Source: JBBEBE01 sp040882505 (GTDB taxonomy: Bacteria; Bacteroidota; Rhodothermia; Balneolales; Balneolaceae). From it: 44,651 nucleotides of DNA. The DNA lies in contig JBBEBE010000003.1 in the NCBI GenBank assembly GCA_040882505.1, positions 1 to 44,651 of the forward strand, given 5' to 3'. Position 1 is the stretch's first letter. The number at the start of each line of letters is the position of its first letter. This document shows positions 8,987-17,482 of this stretch, piece by piece. A program made the position numbers and the translations under genes. The notes under the pieces were generated by a model. That model searched no databases and had not been told where the DNA came from. It saw only the letters and a list, made by a program, of their open reading frames with translations.

Positions 8987-10201
8987 TTAAAATGTGTGAA
9001 TGATAAGTCCTGAACGAATTTTGGGCTCAAACCAGGTAGATTTGGGCGGCATCAACTGCCCTTCATCGGAAACCTGAACCAACTCTTCAATAGCGGTTGC
9101 ATACGTGCTGATGGCCAAATCGGCATCGCCCGAATCAACTCGCTTCTCCAACTCTGTGGTCCCTCGAATTCCACCGACAAAATCGATGTTCGGATCGGTC
9201 CGTGGATTCTCGATGCCAAAGATCGGGGAGAGAATTTCCTGCTGAATCAATTGAACGTCGAGCTTGGAGACAGCATCGGTACCTTTCGGTTTGGGAAGTG
9301 AAACACCGTACCATGATCCGTCAAAATAGATCGAGATCGTCCCTTTGCTCTTCGGTGAGGGGTCGGCACCTGCCTGAAGGTCAAATTTCTTCTTCAAACG
9401 GGCGAACTGATCTCCACGGACCTTCTTGATAATTCGGTTGTACGGTAGAATCTTCATTTGGTCGATTGGAAAGAGTACGGCAGGGAAATAGTCGTACTCG
9501 GCTTCTCCCAACGGAGTTGAATCGCTCTTGTGAAGCTCTTCACTTGCACGGGATGCACTCTTGCAACGATGGTGGCCATCTGCCACATAGAGCTTGGGAA
9601 TGGAGACAAACTCTTCAACCAAATCTACTGGTGAGCTCACCTTCCAGATCCGGTGCCATACCCCCCCTTCTGCCTGGAACTCGATCTCTGGTGCAGAAAA
9701 ACGCATGGTCTTTTCCATCTGTTGAGTCACGCTTCCCTTTTCATCCTTGAACGTGAGCATGACAGGCTCGGCATGTGCCTTTTGAGTGAGGATGTGTCGG
9801 GTTCGATCATCCTCTTTGTCCGGTCGGGTCAATTCATGCTTGAGGATGACATCGTTGTCGTAATCCTCGACCGACACACAGGCAAACAACCCAGTCTGTT
9901 TTCGGTCACTGGTTTCGAGCTGATAAACATAGAGCGACGGCTTCTTGTCTTGCTTCAAGTTGGGACTCTGCAGCAACTTCTTCAGGTTCTTTGCTCCTTT
10001 CTCGTACACCTCGTCCGCGTGGAACGGAGTCCCTTCAGGAAGGTCGATTTCCGGCCGGATCACGTGAAGAAAACTCTCTTCTTTCCCCTCTGCCATCACG
10101 GCGGCTTCGGAAGCACTGATCACATCGTACGGTACCGATGAAATTTCAGGCGCTTTTTCCGGGGTTGGTCGCCAGCCTTGAAAGGGGTGAATGATAGCCA
10201 T
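8987..10201 (-). CDS. DUF1015 family protein
   Basis: A 404-residue soluble protein of the DUF1015 family. It starts AIIHPFQGWRP, then SVPYDVISASEA, the segment FLHVIRPEIDLP, a KHELTRPDKEDDR block and the highly conserved YVADGHHR motif at mid-length. The molecular function of the family is not established; in Bacteroidota and Firmicutes it is regularly next to serA/serC, which fits the serC gene 12 bp downstream here. It is divergent from the DUF1844 gene, with 88 AT-rich bases between the two starts that must contain both promoters. No clear Shine-Dalgarno sequence precedes the ATG. Confidence 0.93.
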   Translation of the reverse strand: MAIIHPFQGWRPTPEKAPEISSVPYDVISASEAAVMAEGKEESFLHVIRPEIDLPEGTPFHADEVYEKGAKNLKKLLQSPNLKQDKKPSLYVYQLETSDRKQTGLFACVSVEDYDNDVILKHELTRPDKEDDRTRHILTQKAHAEPVMLTFKDEKGSVTQQMEKTMRFSAPEIEFQAEGGVWHRIWKVSSPVDLVEEFVSIPKLYVADGHHRCKSASRASEELHKSDSTPLGEAEYDYFPAVLFPIDQMKILPYNRIIKKVRGDQFARLKKKFDLQAGADPSPKSKGTISIYFDGSWYGVSLPKPKGTDAVSKLDVQLIQQEILSPIFGIENPRTDPNIDFVGGIRGTTELEKRVDSGDADLAISTYATAIEELVQVSDEGQLMPPKSTWFEPKIRSGLIIHTF

Positions 10202-10289
10202 AGTGCCAAGTTTTTTGTTATTTTTGCATCTCCGAAAAATAGGAATTCTTTCTGTCTTACTCAGCTTAAATTATTGCAATCTCTGGATT

Positions 10290-10640
10290 ATGGATCTAAA
10301 CAACCTGGACAACGAAAAAATTGGACCCGATCAGAAACATCAACTTTTGATGATGATGCTTATCCAGCAGTATCAACAAATCGCGATGGTCGGACTTGGC
10401 AAGATGGTGAATCCACAAACAGAGAAGAGTGAACGCGACCTCTCTGCCGCCCGGTTTGCCATTGATACACTGGCCATGCTGGAGACCTTCACCAAGGGTA
10501 ACATGAGTCAGGAACTCCACAACTTCCTGACACAGACTCTAACCAACCTCCGCCTCAACTACGCAGACGAGAAGAAAAAAGAGCCGACAAAGGATGACAA
10601 TAACGACCCCACGCCGGACAATTCCGGAGATCAATCATGA
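10290..10640 (+). CDS. DUF1844 domain protein
   Basis: A 116-residue cytosolic protein of the DUF1844 family, function unknown. The family core is seen from about residue 15 to 85: HQLLMMMLIQQYQQIAMVGLG, then the acidic DLSAARFAIDTLAMLE helix and the conserved TKGNMS motif, ending LRLNYAD. The C-terminal 30 residues are charged and low-complexity (Lys, Asp, Pro). The ATG at 10290 is chosen because the family begins just after it; a longer reading frame upstream is hydrophobic and not family-like. The stop overlaps the Nudix start (ATGA), so the two genes are translationally coupled. Confidence 0.9.
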   Translation: MDLNNLDNEKIGPDQKHQLLMMMLIQQYQQIAMVGLGKMVNPQTEKSERDLSAARFAIDTLAMLETFTKGNMSQELHNFLTQTLTNLRLNYADEKKKEPTKDDNNDPTPDNSGDQS

Positions 10641-11059
10641 GACACATAGACGCCGGTGGCGGTGTCGTTTTCCGATTGGATCGTGGCGTCTGCTCGATTC
10701 TTCTCATCCATCGTCGAGGAGTATGGGATCTCCCGAAAGGGAAGCTCGAAACGGGAGAATCGATTGAAGAGTGTGCCTTGAGAGAAGTCGAAGAGGAGAC
10801 AGGTGCTCACCCTTTGACCATTGTCTCTTCTCTGGAAACCACTCGACACATCTACAGCGAAAACGGCAATGAGATCGAAAAAACAATCTTTTGGTATGCA
10901 ATGAAGCACACTGGAGAGCTCCACGATCTCTCGCCACAGGAAGAAGAACAGATCAACGGTCTTGCATGGGTCTCGCCCGAAGAGGCTTTGAATCGAGTCG
11001 GCTACGAGAATCTGAAAACCGTTCTTCGTCGATTCAACAAAAAAGGGTACGGCTGTTAA
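10637..11059 (+). CDS. Nudix hydrolase
   Basis: A 140-residue single-domain Nudix enzyme hydrolysing nucleoside-diphosphate-linked compounds. The Nudix box is complete at residues 35-57 (G35, E41, R49-E50, E53-E54, G56), and the strand LIHRRGVWDLPKGK just before it resembles MutT and diadenosine-polyphosphate (Ap4A) hydrolase types. Substrate cannot be fixed from sequence; the short form with DLPKGK favours an Ap4A/NTP-type housekeeping role. It is coupled to the DUF1844 gene and its stop codon lies in the loop of the downstream terminator. Confidence 0.94.
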   Translation: MRHIDAGGGVVFRLDRGVCSILLIHRRGVWDLPKGKLETGESIEECALREVEEETGAHPLTIVSSLETTRHIYSENGNEIEKTIFWYAMKHTGELHDLSPQEEEQINGLAWVSPEEALNRVGYENLKTVLRRFNKKGYGC

Positions 11060-11074
11060 AGACCGTACCCTTTT
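11041..11074. terminator. Bidirectional terminator between Nudix and tonB genes
   Basis: A perfect 12-bp inverted repeat, AAAAGGGTACGG and CCGTACCCTTTT, around a 10-base loop that contains the Nudix gene's TAA. Flanking A and T runs let it work on both strands, ending the Nudix transcript and the converging tonB transcript. Confidence 0.88.
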
Positions 11075-11108
11075 GAAGGTTGTTCTGCTTCTTTCCGTTA
11101 TGCGATCA

Positions 11109-11765
11109 TCAACTCTGAAGTTGGAAAACAATCGGCAAACTGTACTGAACCCGAACCGGCCGTCCACGCTGCATACCCGGTCGGAAATTTGCTTGGCTCA
11201 CAGCTCGTAATGCCTCTTCGTCACAGCCACCACCGATACCTCGAATGACTTGTGGGTTTTCCACTTCACCTCGCTCATTCACAATAAACTGGACATAGAC
11301 TCGTCCTTCGATTCCGGCACGACGTGCCATCTCTGGATATCGGATATTGCCCTGCAGTTCGGCCAAGCCCCCGATCAATTCAGGCATCTGTTCCACAACA
11401 ACAAAGAAATCCTCTTCCGGCTCCTCTTCCTCTTGTGGCGGAGGTGGCGGAAGATCGAGTGGTCCGTCCAGACTCAACTCGGCATTGATTTCAAAATCGA
11501 CATCCTCGATGATTTCATCATCCGGGACTTCTTGAGGAACCGGAGGTCTCGGAGGGGGCGGGGGAGTTTCAATATGCTGCGTCTGAATCACCTCTTCCAT
11601 CTCGATCACTTCCTGCTCATCGAGGACAATCTCCTGTGTCGGACCCGAGTTAAACTCAGCTTTAACCGCCACGATGAAGATCAACAGTGCCAAAACCATT
11701 CCCACCTGCATGAAGATGGGATAGTACTTTCTGAGATCCGCTTCCGGATTCTTCCGATTTCTCAT
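11109..11765 (-). CDS. Energy transducer TonB (downstream copy)
   Basis: A 218-residue TonB protein that would pass proton-motive force from ExbBD to outer-membrane TonB-dependent receptors. The start MRNRKNPEADLRKYY is chosen at 11765, with AGAGGTGAT just upstream; the 25 residues before it are not family-like. One membrane helix lies at about residues 15-37, then a Pro-rich periplasmic segment with PPPPPRPP, an acidic stretch (EEEEPEEDFF), and the TonB C-terminal domain with RRAGIEGRVYVQFIVNERG and an SLPIVF-type ending. It is a paralogue of the next gene upstream, the two differing throughout at the DNA level but very alike in protein, which points to an old tandem duplication under selection. 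No exbB/exbD is in the window. Confidence 0.95.
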   Translation of the reverse strand: MRNRKNPEADLRKYYPIFMQVGMVLALLIFIVAVKAEFNSGPTQEIVLDEQEVIEMEEVIQTQHIETPPPPPRPPVPQEVPDDEIIEDVDFEINAELSLDGPLDLPPPPPQEEEEPEEDFFVVVEQMPELIGGLAELQGNIRYPEMARRAGIEGRVYVQFIVNERGEVENPQVIRGIGGGCDEEALRAVSQANFRPGMQRGRPVRVQYSLPIVFQLQS

Positions 11766-11934
11766 AATCGCATCACCTCTTGGATTCTTGTCGGTTACCA
11801 ACAATTCAGCGTATAGCCCCTCATGGGGACAACTACACAACCCGTTGAACGGTGATTATAGGAAGAATTATTCGATTAGGGAAGCGGTTTTTCCATTCGC
11901 AAAATCCGGTCCCGCAGTTCCGCTTGGGCCTCCG

Positions 11935-12594
11935 TCAGTTCGAGAGCTGAAACACAATCGGCAGACTGTATTGCACCCTGACAGGTCGTCCCCGCTGTAA
12001 TCCGGGGCGAAACTCCGCATCACGAACGGCACGAAGCGCCTCTTCATCGGCCCCTCCACCAATACCACGAATCACTTGGGGGTCTTCGACTTCACCCTGT
12101 TCGTTGACGATAAACTGAACGTATACCCGACCTTCAATTCCGGCCCGTCTTGCAGCTTCTGGATACTCAATTCTACTCTGTAGTTCTTGAAGGCCCCCAA
12201 GTAGTTCCGGCATCTGCTCGACAACCGTGAAGAAATCCTCTTCCGGCTCTTCATCCTCTTCCGGCGGGGGTGGAAGGTCCAACGGGCCATCCAGACTCAT
12301 CTCTGCATCAATTTCGTAATCGACATCCTCGATGACTTCATCATCCGGGACCTCCTGAGGGACGGGTGGACGAGGGGGTGGCGGAGGGGTCTCGATCTGT
12401 TGCGTTTGAATCACTTCCTCCATCTCGACGATCTCTTGCTCCTCCGCTGCATATTCCTCATCACCGCCTGACCGAAGATCAAGCTTCATGGCGATGATAA
12501 ACGCAAGCAGGGTCAATACCAGCCCCACTTGGTAGAATACGGTGTAGTATTTTCGTAAATCTGCGTCCGGTTTTTTTCGCTCCTTGAGTCCCAT
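11935..12594 (-). CDS. Energy transducer TonB (upstream copy)
   Basis: A 219-residue TonB with the same layout as the downstream copy: a basic N-terminus (MGLKERKKPDADLRKYY), one membrane helix at about 16-38, the acidic/Pro-rich periplasmic linker with PPPPPRPPVPQEVPDDE, and a C-terminal domain with RRAGIEGRVYVQFIVNEQG. The two copies are separated by 169 bp without a gene, so they may be separately transcribed. The Cys seen in the other copy (GGGCDEE) is Ala here (GGGADEE). Two nearly interchangeable transducers may serve different receptors or growth states, which cannot be told from sequence. Confidence 0.95.
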   Translation of the reverse strand: MGLKERKKPDADLRKYYTVFYQVGLVLTLLAFIIAMKLDLRSGGDEEYAAEEQEIVEMEEVIQTQQIETPPPPPRPPVPQEVPDDEVIEDVDYEIDAEMSLDGPLDLPPPPEEDEEPEEDFFTVVEQMPELLGGLQELQSRIEYPEAARRAGIEGRVYVQFIVNEQGEVEDPQVIRGIGGGADEEALRAVRDAEFRPGLQRGRPVRVQYSLPIVFQLSN

Positions 12595-12691
12595 GTAATT
12601 GGTTTTGTTTGCATATAACCCCAGTTTTCAAACTTTTTCCACAAAAAAACAGGGGATGTCCTACACGGGGGTAACGAGGAAAGCATTCAAA

Positions 12692-13099
12692 TTATTGCCG
12701 GAAATTATCCCTTTTTTTGCCCAGCCATCTTCGCAACAAAAGAACGGCTACCAAACTTCCGAATGAATCGGCTATCCAATCTGCCAAACTCATGGTTCGA
12801 TTCACCGGTAGTGTCTCTTGAAGTACTTCTATGGTCAATCCAAAGAGCGAGCCTGCCAGAAAGATCGCAAGATAGGGGAGTGGACGCTGTCCTTTCAGGT
12901 GCAGGGCAAGGCCCAACAAAAATGTCCAAACCCCAAAAATAAGGAAATGCCCGGCCTTGTCGTATTGGAACAGATCATGTTGCTGGATCTGCTCTTGCGG
13001 AACCAGTGTCGCCCCCAATGTCATGGCTGTCAAAAGCCACAACAGCGTATTCAACATCCATGGATGCCTCTCGATCCAACTCAACATCATTTTGCTCAC
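12692..13099 (-). CDS. VanZ-like family membrane protein
   Basis: A 135-residue inner-membrane protein with about four helices. The VanZ-like signature is present: DKAGHFLIFG in the second helix region, then GLTIEVLQETLPVNR and SLADWIADSFGSL. Function of these small stand-alone VanZ-like proteins is unknown; VanZ itself modestly raises teicoplanin resistance, but that should not be assumed here. The GTG start at 13099 is chosen because it overlaps the stop of the upstream gene (GTGA) and has GGAG seven bases before it; an ATG lies three codons on. It closes the proS operon. Confidence 0.88.
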   Translation of the reverse strand: MSKMMLSWIERHPWMLNTLLWLLTAMTLGATLVPQEQIQQHDLFQYDKAGHFLIFGVWTFLLGLALHLKGQRPLPYLAIFLAGSLFGLTIEVLQETLPVNRTMSLADWIADSFGSLVAVLLLRRWLGKKRDNFRQ

Positions 13100-14619
13100 A
13101 GAAGATCTCCCGGCGCCGGATAGCGACCCTGTTTCAAGTAGAGGGTACGGGCTTGTCGCTCAATGGATAATAGAGCATAACGTACAGCGTGAGCAGCATC
13201 CCGACTGCGAGCGAACTCGCCTGCAATGGTTCCCGAGAGCAGATCTCCAAACCCGGCACGAGCGAACATCCGGGAAGAGTACCCGGCAATCCATGATGAT
13301 TGACCCGGAACCCCCACCATCGTCGGCTCCCCCTTCGAGAGAATCCAGCGCTTCCCCTCGTCTGCCAATTCCTGCGCCCGTTGCAGGCGATCCCGACCCT
13401 CGACAAACCTCTCTCCGGCATACACGCCAAGCTCTCCCGGGTGAGGTGTCAAAATCCACTCTTTCTTGCCCTCCGGACTCCGTTTCGTTCGCAGCCCGGG
13501 AACATGCAACGCATCGGCATCCAACACTGCAGACCCCTTCCATATCTCGAGCAACTCCCCGGCGAACTGCAGAGTCGGTTCGGCCCGTCCCATACCCGGA
13601 CCCATCAAAAGCACCCCTTCTCTTCGATTCACAATCTCGCGAACTTCTTCCAAATGTTCACGATTCCAGATTCGATCCCCTGAATCACCGACCGGAAACC
13701 GGATCGACTCCGGAAGAAGCGTTTCATAAGCCCTCATCAACCCACGAGGAGAGACCAGATGAACCGACCCAATCCCTGTTTTCCACGCTGCACGAACGGC
13801 GGTCACCGTTGCGCCGGTCAATCCTTCGGAACCGCCGACAACCCAGACCGTATCATCTTCATACTTCCAGTGCGCAGTACGTTCCGGACGGGGCATACGG
13901 GCATACTGATCCGGATCGATCAAGGTCGCTTCGAACGGGACCGAATCGGGAGAGAACGAGAGAGGAAACAGGCAGACTTCGCCGGTATATTCCGGCCCCT
14001 GTTCCAGATAGAACCCGGTTTTTCGGGCACCGAATGCACAGGTGAGCCTTGCCCGAACGGCGTGCCCGAGGGGAACCCCTCGATCTGCATGAAGACCCGA
14101 AGGAATATCCATGGCGATCACCGGTACACCCGACTCATTGATCCACTCTATTGCATGAACAGCTTCACCCCGCACGTCGGATTCGAGGCCGGTACCGATC
14201 AACCCGTCCACCAAATAGTCCGCAGATTTTGCCCCGCTCTCCGGCAGACCGTCCCGGATCGTCACAAACGAGGTCTGCTCCGCCAGCTTCTGTAGCCACT
14301 TCACATTTCGATCGGTCTCCGGAGTGAGACCCTTCCGGCCGGACGGAAACCAAATTTCCACACGATGGCCGGCGTGAAGAACCATGTAACGCGCCACCAC
14401 CAATGCATCTCCACCGTTGTTCCCTCGTCCTGCAAAATAGCGGCCAAACGACTCGTCCGGGAATCGCTTTGAGAGTAGACGAGCCGCCTGCATTCCGGCA
14501 GTCTCCATGAGCTGGAGAGACGGATATTCCTCCACGTCAATTGCGTAACGATCCATCTCCCGACATTGGGAAGCCGTCGACAATCGCCAAGGATCTAAAA
14601 CCGGGTCCGGATTTCTCAT
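13096..14619 (-). CDS. nnr: Bifunctional NAD(P)HX epimerase / ADP-dependent dehydratase
   Basis: About 507 residues with both halves of the nicotinamide nucleotide repair enzyme, which restores damaged hydrated NADH and NADPH. The N-terminal YjeF domain (to about residue 215) has GRGNNGGDALVVARY and MDIPSGLHADRG. The C-terminal ribokinase-like dehydratase domain has VVGGSEGLTGATVTAVRAAW, the LTPHPGELG motif and ARAGFGDLLSGTIAG with the catalytic Asp. The ATG at 14619 is preferred; a GTG nine codons upstream is the alternative. It lies 49 bp downstream of proS and overlaps the VanZ-like gene, so all three are probably one operon. Confidence 0.95.
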   Translation of the reverse strand: MRNPDPVLDPWRLSTASQCREMDRYAIDVEEYPSLQLMETAGMQAARLLSKRFPDESFGRYFAGRGNNGGDALVVARYMVLHAGHRVEIWFPSGRKGLTPETDRNVKWLQKLAEQTSFVTIRDGLPESGAKSADYLVDGLIGTGLESDVRGEAVHAIEWINESGVPVIAMDIPSGLHADRGVPLGHAVRARLTCAFGARKTGFYLEQGPEYTGEVCLFPLSFSPDSVPFEATLIDPDQYARMPRPERTAHWKYEDDTVWVVGGSEGLTGATVTAVRAAWKTGIGSVHLVSPRGLMRAYETLLPESIRFPVGDSGDRIWNREHLEEVREIVNRREGVLLMGPGMGRAEPTLQFAGELLEIWKGSAVLDADALHVPGLRTKRSPEGKKEWILTPHPGELGVYAGERFVEGRDRLQRAQELADEGKRWILSKGEPTMVGVPGQSSWIAGYSSRMFARAGFGDLLSGTIAGEFARSRDAAHAVRYALLSIERQARTLYLKQGRYPAPGDLL

Positions 14620-14668
14620 CTCTCTTGTTGGTTGTAAAGCGACCACTCATCGCTTGTGATTCTGACAA

Positions 14669-16132
14669 TCAGTACGATCGGGCAAAGAGTACTCGCTTCG
14701 CGGACGGTTTTCCACTTACCATGCAACTCCCCGATTCTCCCTCTTCGATCGGAACCAGACGAATGGTCGCTTTGGTCTCCTCTTTGATTGTTGCTTCGGT
14801 CTCATCGGTTCCATCCCAATGGGCATAGATGAATCCACCTTTTTCAATCTCCTCTTTGAACGCTTCGTATGTATCCACCGAACGGGTTCGCTCTTCCATC
14901 TTCTGTTTTGCCGATTGGAACAGGTCCTTCTGGATCTGCTCCAATAACGCGGGAACATCGCTTCCGATCCCGTCTTTGGTTCGAATCTCTTTCTCCAGCG
15001 TATCCCGTCGAGCAAGCTCGAGATTGCCGTTCTCTACATCCCGCGGTCCGACAGCAATTCGAAGCGGAACCCCTTCTGCCTCGTGCTGTGCAAATTTGAA
15101 TCCCGGTTTGACGTTGTCGCGATCATCCAGTTTGACGGATACACCTGCGTTCTGTAGGTCGGAAAGAATCGGAGTGGCATACTCCAATACAGTCGCCCGT
15201 TGCTCGTCGTTGCGGTAAATGGGGACAATGACCACTTGAGTCGGAGCCAATCGTGGGGGAATGACCAACCCGTGATCGTCGGAATGAGTCATGATAAGCC
15301 CGCCAACGAGTCGAGTCGACACTCCCCAACTGGTCGCCCAGACGAATTTGTGCTCCCCGTCCTTGTCCTGAAATTGAACGTCAAACGCTTTGGCAAAATT
15401 CTGCCCGAGAAAATGGGAGGTCCCAGCCTGAAGTGCCTTCCCGTCCTGCATCATCGCTTCGATACAGTAGGTGTCTACAGCGCCGGCGAATCGTTCACTT
15501 GCGGTCTTGACACCCGTCTTCACCGGCATCGCCATAAACTCTTCTGCAAACGTCCGGTACACCTCCAGCATGCGCGTCGCCTCATCGACCGCCTCGTCTT
15601 GGGTTGCATGAGCGGTATGCCCCTCCTGCCAAAGAAACTCCATGGTTCGGAGAAAGAGACGAGTCCGCATCTCCCACCGCACCACATTGGCCCACTGGTT
15701 AATGAGAATCGGCAGATCACGGTAGGATTGAATCCAGTTTCTGTACGAGTCCCAAATAATGGTTTCCGACGTCGGGCGGACGATCAACTCCTCCTCCAAT
15801 TTCGATTCCGGATCGACATCCACGCCTCCGTCTACACTCTTCAGACGGCTATGGGTAATGACCGCGCACTCTTTGGCAAATCCCTCCACATGTTGCGCCT
15901 CCTTGGAAAGAAATGACTTCGGAATAAAGAGCGGGAAATAAGCGTTCTCATGGCCTGTCTCCTTGAACATTCGATCCAGCTCTCCCTTCATGTTCTCCCA
16001 GAGTGAAAACCCGTTTGGCCGAATGACCATGCACCCCCGAACCGGAGAGTGGTCGGCCAGGCGTGCTTCTCGCACCACATCCAGATACCATTGTGAATAA
16101 TCTTCGTCCCGTGCCGTGATCTTCTTTGCCAT
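14669..16132 (-). CDS. proS: Prolyl-tRNA synthetase, type 3 (archaeal/eukaryote-like)
   Basis: A 487-residue class II synthetase charging tRNA-Pro. It is the short form lacking the bacterial editing insertion, recognised by the N-terminal DYSQWYLDVVREARLADHSPVRG, LIVRPTSETIIW, the motif 2 region VVRWEMRTRLFLRTMEFLWQEGHTAH, and the C-terminal ending VLFARSY. The extra C-terminal domain is kept, but the cysteines that bind zinc in archaeal relatives are mostly gone (only one Cys remains in SGSCMVSGKPS), as in many bacterial type-3 enzymes. The ATG is followed by the standard family N-terminus. It is the first gene of the proS-nnr-vanZ operon and is divergent from tRNA-Met. Confidence 0.97.
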   Translation of the reverse strand: MAKKITARDEDYSQWYLDVVREARLADHSPVRGCMVIRPNGFSLWENMKGELDRMFKETGHENAYFPLFIPKSFLSKEAQHVEGFAKECAVITHSRLKSVDGGVDVDPESKLEEELIVRPTSETIIWDSYRNWIQSYRDLPILINQWANVVRWEMRTRLFLRTMEFLWQEGHTAHATQDEAVDEATRMLEVYRTFAEEFMAMPVKTGVKTASERFAGAVDTYCIEAMMQDGKALQAGTSHFLGQNFAKAFDVQFQDKDGEHKFVWATSWGVSTRLVGGLIMTHSDDHGLVIPPRLAPTQVVIVPIYRNDEQRATVLEYATPILSDLQNAGVSVKLDDRDNVKPGFKFAQHEAEGVPLRIAVGPRDVENGNLELARRDTLEKEIRTKDGIGSDVPALLEQIQKDLFQSAKQKMEERTRSVDTYEAFKEEIEKGGFIYAHWDGTDETEATIKEETKATIRLVPIEEGESGSCMVSGKPSAKRVLFARSY

Positions 16133-16319
16133 GCGTCTCTGTCCTGTCTCTTTTTGAATTCAATTCCCCAACCGCACATACCCGGAACGATCTGACTGTC
16201 CGGTTTCTACACGCATGCATTCAAAATAGCCCCTGACCGCTTCAAGTTAAAGATCCATTTTTACCGTCCGGTCCGGGAAAATGGAGAGATAGGGGTGGCT
16301 CCTTTCCGTCAAATTGTTG

Positions 16320-16327
16320 TATATTTG
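16320..16327 (+). promoter_or_regulatory. Possible -7 promoter box for tRNA-Met
   Basis: TATATTTG matches the Bacteroidota -7 consensus TAnnTTTG, 27 bases before the mature tRNA 5' end. No convincing TTG is present at the -33 position, so this is a weak call based on position and one half of the promoter. Confidence 0.35.
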
Positions 16328-16354
16328 TTGCTCTTTGCTTCAAGCGGTTGGAAT

Positions 16355-16428
16355 GGCGTGGTAGCTCAGGCGGTCAGAGCGTCGGATTCATAACCCGGAG
16401 GTCGAGGGTTCGAGTCCCTCCCACGCTA
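16355..16428 (+). tRNA. tRNA-Met (anticodon CAT), elongator-type D arm
   Basis: A 74-nt cloverleaf: acceptor GGCGTGG/CCACGCT with a G1-U72 wobble, D stem GCTC/GAGC, anticodon stem TCGGA/CCCGG around TTCATAA, T arm GAGGG-TTCGAGT-CCCTC and discriminator A. CCA is not encoded. C11-G24 in the D stem is the elongator pattern, so initiator is unlikely, although the weak first pair and CCC at 39-41 recall initiators. The A31-C39 mismatch is unusual. A CAT anticodon could also be tRNA-Ile with lysidine, which is less likely on overall resemblance. Confidence 0.88.
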
Positions 16429-16462
16429 CAAGGCATTGATTTTCATCGATCTATAATGATCC

Positions 16463-17482
16463 ATGAGCACCTCTACACCCTACTCCGTACTCGATCTTGC
16501 CATTGTCACGGAGGGATCCACACTCGCTGACGCCATTCACTTCAGTCGTCAGTTGGCCCAACATACCGAATCGGAAGGATATACACGATTCTGGATGGCC
16601 GAGCACCACAACATGGAGAATATCGCCAGTTCGGCGACTTCCATCCTTCTTGGATATGTTGCCGAGGCTACCCACTCGATTCGGGTTGGATCGGGCGGGA
16701 TCATGCTGCCCAACCACTCGCCACTGATTATCGCAGAACAGTTCGGTACACTGGCGACACTCTGGCCAAACCGTGTCGACCTCGGGTTGGGTCGTGCCCC
16801 GGGGACCGACCAGGTGACAGCCGCCGCCATCCGTCCCGACCGCATGCGAGCCATTCAACAGTTTCCGGAGAGTGTGGCTCAACTCCAGGAGTACTTTGAT
16901 TCTCCGAATGGACGCCGGGCTGTTCGGGCCATCCCCGGAGAGGGAACCCGTGTCCCCATCTGGATTTTGGGCTCCAGTACCGACAGCGCCTGGTTGGCCG
17001 CAAAACTGGGACTTCCCTACGCATTTGCCAGCCACTTTGCTCCGCAACAGCTCGAGCAGGCTGCCGAGATCTACACGACCCGTTTCCAACCCTCCGAACA
17101 GCAGGCAAAGCCCTGGTTCATGCCCTGCATCAACGTAATCGCTGCAGAAGAGGACGAACAGGCAATTTATCTCTCCTCTTCCCTCAAGCAGATGTTTGCC
17201 GGGATCGTAACCGATCGTCGCCGTCCGATGCCTCCCCCGGTCGACAACGTAGAGGAGACCCTCTCCCTCCAGGAACAAATGGCCATTGAGCGTATGCTCG
17301 GATGCACATTTATTGGAGGACCTGACCGACTCGAATCAGAGCTCTCGCAATTCATCCTGAAGATCCCCGCGAATGAGCTCATGATCGCTTCCTATATCTT
17401 TGACCCGAATCTTCGACTGAGGTCTCACTCCATCGCTGCAGAAGTGATTCGCTCTCTTCCAAACAGCTCCACATCCTCATGA
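16463..17482 (+). CDS. LLM class flavin-dependent oxidoreductase (YhbW/MsnO8-like)
   Basis: A 339-residue luciferase-like flavoenzyme of the YhbW/MsnO8-like subgroup. Seen are YSVLDLAIVTEGSTLADAI, FWMAEHHNMENIASSAT (flavin-site EHH), RVGSGGIMLPNHSPLIIAEQ and VDLGLGRAPGTDQ, all typical of this subgroup, and the C-terminal GGPDRLESEL. Substrate is unknown. It starts 35 bp after tRNA-Met and its stop overlaps the fetA start by ATGA, so it is translationally coupled to the FetAB exporter genes. It is not a close paralogue of the LLM enzyme at 4744, which belongs to a different subgroup. Confidence 0.93.
   Translation: MSTSTPYSVLDLAIVTEGSTLADAIHFSRQLAQHTESEGYTRFWMAEHHNMENIASSATSILLGYVAEATHSIRVGSGGIMLPNHSPLIIAEQFGTLATLWPNRVDLGLGRAPGTDQVTAAAIRPDRMRAIQQFPESVAQLQEYFDSPNGRRAVRAIPGEGTRVPIWILGSSTDSAWLAAKLGLPYAFASHFAPQQLEQAAEIYTTRFQPSEQQAKPWFMPCINVIAAEEDEQAIYLSSSLKQMFAGIVTDRRRPMPPPVDNVEETLSLQEQMAIERMLGCTFIGGPDRLESELSQFILKIPANELMIASYIFDPNLRLRSHSIAAEVIRSLPNSSTSS

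Noticed and set aside
12957..14045. Long plus-strand open frame of 362 codons
   Set aside because: It is antisense to the NAD(P)HX repair gene; its product is Arg/Pro/Ser-rich with no motif, as expected for a shadow of a high-GC gene.
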